Of a stretch of 17,617 nucleotides of DNA, positions 13,511-17,617 are shown in pieces. The DNA is from Acidobacteriota bacterium (GTDB lineage: Bacteria; Acidobacteriota; UBA6911; JACQSX01): contig JACQGG010000023.1 in NCBI GenBank assembly GCA_016199665.1, forward strand, positions 1 to 17,617, given 5' to 3'. The notes beneath the pieces are model-generated. The model worked only from the letters and a program-made list of their open reading frames with translations, searched no databases and was not told where the DNA came from. The position numbers and the translations under genes were made by a program. The stretch's first letter is position 1; every line of letters starts with the position of its first letter.

Positions 13511-13531
13511 GGTCTGTCTCCACTCTGACAA

Positions 13532-14530
13532 TCAGCCCCGCGTCGGCTTCACTTTCTTGCTGGTGACGATCCTTTCCACCGCGTAGATCGATTTGCCTTG
13601 AGACTCGAAATAGGTCCGGGACACCAACTCCCCCACCAGACCTGAAGAGATCAACTGCAAACCGGCAAGGAACAGGACGACGCCCAATATCATCAGCGGA
13701 CCGTGCTGCTGGAAGAGGTGTGTCTGGTAGAGAGCCTTCTCTGCCAGCAGCCAGACGGCAATTCCCAGACCGGCCAACATACTCAGCAGTCCCAGCGGAC
13801 CGAAGAAATGCAGGGGCCGCGTGACATACTTCAGCAGGAACCGGATGGTAAGCAGATCGAACAGCACCCGAATCGTGCGCGACAGGCCGTAGTGAGAACG
13901 GCCGGTGGGGCGAAGCGTGCTGCGAATCGGAACCTCAACAACCGTTGCCCCGCTCCACGACGCCAACGCGGGAATAAAGCGGTGCATCTCGCCATAGAGA
14001 CGCACCTGCTTGATGGTCTCGCGCCGATATACTTTAAAAGTGGTTCCAAAATCGTGAATGTCAATTCCGGAGAGTTTCGACATGAGCCAGTTGGCCGCAC
14101 GGGACGGAATCCTGCGAAGAAAAAAATTGTCAGCCCGATTCTTGCGCCAACCACTGACAATGTCGCAGCCGCTCCGTTCGAAGGCCGAGAGCATCATCGG
14201 AATATCGTCCGGATCGTGCTGCAAATCGCCATCCATGGAAATGATCACATCGCCGGACGCATAATCAAAGCCGGCCTCCAGAGCCACCGTCTGCCCGTAA
14301 TTGCGCTTCAGGCGGATCACAACCACTCGAGGATCGGCCCGGGCCAGTTCACCGAGGAGCTGCGGAGTGCGGTCGGTGCTGTGATCGTCGACAAAGATAA
14401 ACTCAGTGGCGCCACTCCAGGCCGTCATCACCCGGGAAAGCTTCCGATACAACTCACCCACACTGTCCTCTTCATCGTGGAACGGCACGACGATGGAATA
14501 CTGGGGAGTCTCTGTCAACCCTTCCCGCAT
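13532..14530 (-). CDS. Family 2 glycosyltransferase, DPM1/ArnC-type
   Basis: The product has 332 residues. A GT-A domain at the front (about 10-230) has YSIVVPFHDEEDSVGELYRK, then FIFVDDHSTDRT and DVIISMDGDLQHDPDDIPMM, which gives the metal-binding D-x-D type site. It is followed by two C-terminal membrane segments at about 235-265 and 272-300. This is the architecture of enzymes that load a sugar onto a polyprenyl phosphate (undecaprenyl or dolichyl) at the inner face of the membrane. The donor sugar cannot be told. It starts three bases after the deacetylase gene's stop; the SD is weak (CGGGAC). The same block has a sugar deacetylase, which suggests work on one envelope glycolipid or polysaccharide, as with ArnC and ArnD. 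That is inference. Confidence 0.93.
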   Translation of the reverse strand: MREGLTETPQYSIVVPFHDEEDSVGELYRKLSRVMTAWSGATEFIFVDDHSTDRTPQLLGELARADPRVVVIRLKRNYGQTVALEAGFDYASGDVIISMDGDLQHDPDDIPMMLSAFERSGCDIVSGWRKNRADNFFLRRIPSRAANWLMSKLSGIDIHDFGTTFKVYRRETIKQVRLYGEMHRFIPALASWSGATVVEVPIRSTLRPTGRSHYGLSRTIRVLFDLLTIRFLLKYVTRPLHFFGPLGLLSMLAGLGIAVWLLAEKALYQTHLFQQHGPLMILGVVLFLAGLQLISSGLVGELVSRTYFESQGKSIYAVERIVTSKKVKPTRG

Positions 14531-14533
14531 ATT

Positions 14534-15406
14534 TCAAACGTCCCGATAGCTGATCAGGATTACGCCCTGATCCGCGATGCGGCGCCGGAGCGTTGGATCG
14601 GTCAAGGCCTGCAGCTCCCGCTCCCGCTCCTGCTTCAGCCGGGTGGGCGAGCGCTCCAGTTGCCGGTCATAGATCCCCGGATGGCACGCCAGCTCGGTAA
14701 CCCCCTCCGCCAGACCGGCAATCAGAGCCCCGATCGCAGCAAGATCCATCAGGCCGGTCAACGTCATCCCGCAGAAATGGTCCGGCATTCGGAGGCCGCA
14801 GGCGCCGGCGAGCCGCCGGAAACGTCGGGACCCGGTCCGCAGGCTCATGGCGAGCGCATACTGCTTCAAATAGACCCGCCAACGCCTCCGCGCCTCCGGT
14901 CCCGCAAACTTCGGCCGGTGCAGACTCTCAAAAGGGTTGCGGATCTTCTTTACTCCCACCTCGGTCGCTACGCGCAGCAGCGCTTCCAGCACGCGCGGAT
15001 GCGTGTGCGCATGTTTATGGCAATCCAGGTGCGTCGGGCAGAGGCCCGCCTTCATGACCCGTTCCACCTGGGCGCAAAACTCACGCTCGATATGGCCGAT
15101 CTGCACAACGCCGCATGTCAGTCGTGAAATGAGCTCTGACAGCGTTTTCGGCATCAGGCCGTCCGGGTCCACCAGAGAGGGCACTTCTCTCGGCTGCGCC
15201 ACCGGCCGACCTCCCAAAATGGACAGGTGACAGCCGACGGCCAGATCCCGGTTGTTCCGGGCCATTTCAGCCGCCTCGTCAAAGGCGGGCCCGTTGGCCA
15301 TAATTGTAGTGCTGGTAACAATTCCATCCCGAAAGGCGCGCAGTATACCGGCGTTGACTCCGGAGGTGAATCCAAAATCATCCGCATTGACAATCAGTTT
15401 CTTCAA
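14534..15406 (-). CDS. ChbG/HpnK (YdjC) family carbohydrate deacetylase
   Basis: The 290-residue product starts KKLIVNADDFG, with the metal-site Asp pair. It has CHLSILGG near 60, HLDCHKHAHTHP near 125, and ELACHPG near 235, all hallmarks of this family. Members remove acetyl groups from amino sugars (ChbG on chitobiose) or from hopanoid glycolipids (HpnK). I placed the start at TTG 15406, which overlaps the stop of the transporter gene as TTGA; upstream residues in the ORF are just the transporter in another frame. The SD is poor, so the start is uncertain. With the adjacent glycosyltransferase it may process a glycolipid; the substrate cannot be read from the sequence. Confidence 0.88.
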   Translation of the reverse strand: MKKLIVNADDFGFTSGVNAGILRAFRDGIVTSTTIMANGPAFDEAAEMARNNRDLAVGCHLSILGGRPVAQPREVPSLVDPDGLMPKTLSELISRLTCGVVQIGHIEREFCAQVERVMKAGLCPTHLDCHKHAHTHPRVLEALLRVATEVGVKKIRNPFESLHRPKFAGPEARRRWRVYLKQYALAMSLRTGSRRFRRLAGACGLRMPDHFCGMTLTGLMDLAAIGALIAGLAEGVTELACHPGIYDRQLERSPTRLKQERERELQALTDPTLRRRIADQGVILISYRDV

Positions 15407-16614
15407 AGCAGAATGGCGGCGATGCACGCGGATATGAAGTTTGCCATGGTGCCGGCGATCATGGCGCGGAATCCCAGTTGCGCCAGTTCGTGCTTCCGTT
15501 CCGGCGCCAAAGCCCCGATCCCGCCGATCTGAATGCCGATGGAGCTGAAGTTGGCAAAGCCGCACAGCGCAAAAGTGGCAATGGTGAAGCTTCGGGGATC
15601 CAGCGCGCCCTTCAGTTGTCCCAGATCGGAGAACGCAATTAATTCGTTCAGGACCATGCGGGTGCCCATCAGCCCGCCCACCTGAGTGGCGTCCTTCCAG
15701 GGAATCCCGACCAGAAACGCAAAGGGAGCGAACACCCAGCCGAAGATCTGCTGCAGGCTTGTTCCTGCCAAGCCGAGCAGGTAGTTGATCAAGGCGATGA
15801 TGGCCAGGAATGAAATCAACATGGCGGCGACGTTGAGGGCCAGGTGGAGGCCGTCGATTGTTCCGCGGGCCGTGGCGTCCAGGATGTTGCTGTCCTGCTT
15901 CTCCACAATCAACGTCACTTTGCCCCGCGTTTTTGGTTCGTCCGTTTCCGGCACCAGAATTTTTGAAATCATGATCGTGCCGGGGGCGGTCATGATCACC
16001 GCCGTCAACAGGTGTCGCGCTTCAACCCCAAAGGCGATGTACGCCGCCATGATGCCGCCGGAAACGTGCGCCATTCCGGAAGTCATCACGCACATCAATT
16101 CCGACCGGGTCATCTGGTTCAAGAACGGGCGGACGGTCAGCGGGGCTTCGGTTTGCCCCATGAAGATGCTGGCGGCGACGTTCAGCGACTCCGCGCCGCT
16201 GGCTTTCATGGTCACCGTCATCAGCCGGGCAAACGCTGCGACGATGACCTGCATGATTCCAAGGTAGTACAGGATGGCGAACAGCGCGGCAATGAAAACA
16301 ATCGTGGGCAGCACCTGAAACGCGAATACAAACCCGACATTGCTGCGCGCCGCTCCCAGATTGCCGAACACGAATTCGGATCCGATGAAGGCAAAGCTCA
16401 GCAGCTTGTTCACGCCGCGGCCCATAAATTCAAACACGGCCCTTCCGGCCGGCGTCCGCAGCACCAGCAGCGCGAACACAAACTGCAGCCCCAAGCCCCA
16501 TGCCACCACCCGCACGCCGACCGCCGCGCGGTCGGTCGAGGCAAGGTACGCGATCGCCAGCATCACCAGGATTCCGAGCAGCGGCGCCAGGCGCAAAAAC
16601 AGTGTCAATTCCAT
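15403..16614 (-). CDS. CNT-family concentrative nucleoside transporter
   Basis: The product has 403 residues and is very hydrophobic, with about nine or ten membrane segments in NupC/CNT order. Substrate-site motifs are visible: IFMGQTEAPLTVRPFLNQM with TRSELMCVMTSGMAHVSGG near 155-190, NELIAFSDL near 325, and FALCGFANFSSIGIQIGGIG near 350-370. CNT proteins import nucleosides driven by protons or sodium. The start is ATG 16614 with GGAG five bases upstream; a GTG two codons earlier is less likely. Divergent from the DUF2723 gene on its right; its stop overlaps the deacetylase start. There is no functional link to gas vesicles. Confidence 0.95.
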   Translation of the reverse strand: MELTLFLRLAPLLGILVMLAIAYLASTDRAAVGVRVVAWGLGLQFVFALLVLRTPAGRAVFEFMGRGVNKLLSFAFIGSEFVFGNLGAARSNVGFVFAFQVLPTIVFIAALFAILYYLGIMQVIVAAFARLMTVTMKASGAESLNVAASIFMGQTEAPLTVRPFLNQMTRSELMCVMTSGMAHVSGGIMAAYIAFGVEARHLLTAVIMTAPGTIMISKILVPETDEPKTRGKVTLIVEKQDSNILDATARGTIDGLHLALNVAAMLISFLAIIALINYLLGLAGTSLQQIFGWVFAPFAFLVGIPWKDATQVGGLMGTRMVLNELIAFSDLGQLKGALDPRSFTIATFALCGFANFSSIGIQIGGIGALAPERKHELAQLGFRAMIAGTMANFISACIAAILL

Positions 16615-16686
16615 TGGCACTCCGTGATTACGGTAAGTCGAGCCAGTTTAAGACCCGCACTCGCAAAAGTAAATTACAATGCCACC

Positions 16687-17617
16687 GTGACTCCGGGCTC
16701 ATCGAAACTCCAGATGCCGACCGTGCCGGGTTCTGCCCTTGGCGCCCTGAAGTCACCTTACCCCCTGGCGGCGCTTATTTCGTTGTGCGCCCTGGTTTTT
16801 TATACCTCCACCCTGCTCCCCAGCGTCGATTGGGCGGAAGGGGCCAGATCCCAGTTGCGGGCCTATCTGGCGCAGGCTGACAGCACTGCCGGCGGGCATC
16901 CCGTCTATTTTTATCTGGGCCACCTGTTCGTCAGGCTGGGGGTGGGGGACCCGGCCTGGCGCATCAACCTCTCATCGGCAATTTACGGCGCGGTTGCGAT
17001 TTTCTTCTTCGCACTCACGGCCTTTGAAATAACCGGAATGCTCGCCGGGCAGGACCGGCCGGGAAATCCCGGCCCGTCCCTTGCGCTTTCCCTCTCCCCC
17101 TCTCCCCCTTTCTCTCTTTCTGCCTGGCCTGTCGCCCTCGCTTCGGTGACCCTGGGCGTCAGTCATGTTTTCTGGTTCGCTTCGACACATCCGCGACCCT
17201 TCTCCATGAACATGGTCGTCCTCACCGCGGCAGTTTTTCTGACCGTTCGCTGGATACGGCAGCCTCGAATCCGGCTGTTTGCCGCGCTCAGTTTTGTTCT
17301 CGGGTTGTCCGTCGGGGTACACGTCTTCACTGCGGCCCTGACACCGGTTTTTGCGGCGACTCTGGCTGCCCGCTGGCGGCAGCAGGGACTCGCTCTTTCC
17401 AGGAAGGGCGCCAGTGGAGTCGCCGCCTGCTATCTGGCAGGTTTGTCCCCTTACCTGTTCGTTCTATTGCGTGACCTGTCTCGGATAAAACAGCCATTTG
17501 CCGTCGCGGCGCTGGCGCTGGGCGCGCCCCTTGGCGGCCCCGCGCTGGAGGGCTGGAGTCAGGCCCTATGGCGTACCGCCCAAGAGTCCCTGATGACTTT
17601 GGCTTATAGTTTTTTCC
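16687..17617 (+). CDS. DUF2723-type membrane protein, 5' part, cut by window edge
   Basis: A plus-strand frame is open from GTG 16687 (or ATG 16714) to the end of the window, about 310 codons. It has the opening of DUF2723 proteins: a first membrane segment (LAALISLCALVFYTSTLLPS), then VDWAEGARSQL and GHPVYFYLGHLFVRLG, then WRINLSSAIYGAVAIFFFAL, with WFASTHPRPFSMNM later. These multi-span proteins resemble O-mannosyltransferases and other GT-C enzymes that use lipid-linked sugars. The usual early DSGE-type acidic site is replaced here by WAEGA, so the catalytic Asp seems changed. A Pro/Ser-rich segment (about 117-137) interrupts it after the second region. No SD is seen for either start; a TACAAT lies six bases before the GTG. 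Confidence 0.78.
   Translation, partial: MTPGSSKLQMPTVPGSALGALKSPYPLAALISLCALVFYTSTLLPSVDWAEGARSQLRAYLAQADSTAGGHPVYFYLGHLFVRLGVGDPAWRINLSSAIYGAVAIFFFALTAFEITGMLAGQDRPGNPGPSLALSLSPSPPFSLSAWPVALASVTLGVSHVFWFASTHPRPFSMNMVVLTAAVFLTVRWIRQPRIRLFAALSFVLGLSVGVHVFTAALTPVFAATLAARWRQQGLALSRKGASGVAACYLAGLSPYLFVLLRDLSRIKQPFAVAALALGAPLGGPALEGWSQALWRTAQESLMTLAYSFF
17057..17119 (+). repeat. Perfect dyad plus pyrimidine tract inside a coding region
   Basis: GGCCGGGA-AA-TCCCGGCC (17057-17074) is an 8-bp inverted repeat. It is followed within six bases by a run of C/T-rich triplets to about 17119, which codes for a Leu-Ser-Pro-rich loop. The core CCGGGAAATCC also appears twice in tandem at 13336-13355. Confidence 0.5.

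Larger units (their letters stand above)
12805..13531. other. Intergenic region of about 730 bases without a convincing gene
   Basis: It lies upstream of the first gvp-cluster gene and downstream of the glycosyltransferase gene. It is AT-richer around 13190-13260, where a sigma54-like element and a Crp/Fnr-like dyad abut. Also visible: a CCAACCC/GGGTTGG hairpin at 12938-12958, a 7-bp inverted repeat GTTGTCA/TGACAAC (12972-12978 and 13002-13008), two copies of ATCTCTATG (12864-12872, 12878-12886), a tandem 9-base repeat at 13336-13353 and hairpins at 13469-13510. Frames in it lack SDs and family-like sequence. Confidence 0.6.

Noticed and set aside
13703..15127. 474-codon open frame on the plus strand
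   Set aside because: Antisense to the glycosyltransferase and deacetylase genes, whose motifs are unmistakable; no SD or known domain.
1..17617. CRISPR arrays, insertion sequences, rRNA
   Set aside because: No regularly spaced repeats, no transposase-like frame with terminal inverted repeats, and no conserved rRNA segments were seen on either strand.

Overview
The window is dominated by one gas vesicle (gvp) gene cluster on the minus strand, running from about 12804 down to the left edge. To its right lies an unrelated minus-strand block with a polyprenyl-phosphate-type glycosyltransferase, a ChbG/HpnK-type sugar deacetylase and a CNT nucleoside transporter. At the right edge a plus-strand DUF2723-type membrane protein starts and runs off the window. 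The DNA has moderate-to-high GC, strong Shine-Dalgarno (SD) sites and a sigma54-dependent activator, which fits a Gram-negative-type bacterium. The phylum cannot be fixed from the sequence. A gvp cluster that includes a CDC48-type ATPase, an Hsp20 protein and an NtrC-type regulator fits aquatic or sediment lineages outside cyanobacteria and actinobacteria, but that is inference.

In transcription order (right to left): an unknown protein (12804-12124); an NtrC-type response regulator (12167-10725); a GvpH-like Hsp20 protein (10738-10211); a two-domain CDC48/VCP-like AAA+ ATPase (10154-8010); two GvpF/L proteins (7951-7088, 7084-6317); a regulatory gap with a good -24/-12 element and two upstream dyads; the shell protein GvpA (6094-5876); an intergenic hairpin; two tandem paralogous helical proteins in the place where GvpC usually sits (5749-5444, 5168-4743); GvpN (4617-3607); a coiled-coil protein in the GvpV position (3604-3290); two very small coupled ORFs (3266-3078, 3081-2953); GvpO (2956-2606); a four-cysteine zinc-ribbon protein (2494-2306); a third GvpF/L (2249-1491); GvpG (1470-1144); GvpS-like (1166-912); GvpK (912-532); GvpJ-like (524-213); and a fragment of a further ORF at the left edge.

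The set contains the main parts of the assembly machinery: shell (GvpA), nucleator or cap-type GvpA paralogs (GvpJ, GvpS), accessory factors (GvpF/L, G, K, O), the AAA+ GvpN, and possible outer-surface stiffeners. The promoter-proximal genes look like a regulatory and protein-quality-control module: a sigma54 activator, a small heat-shock protein and a CDC48-like unfoldase. Two candidate sigma54 promoters, one before the whole cluster and one before gvpA, match the presence of the activator. Many adjacent genes overlap or nearly touch, so translational coupling is likely. The region 12805-13531 has no convincing gene but holds a candidate promoter, a Crp/Fnr-like dyad and terminator-like hairpins.
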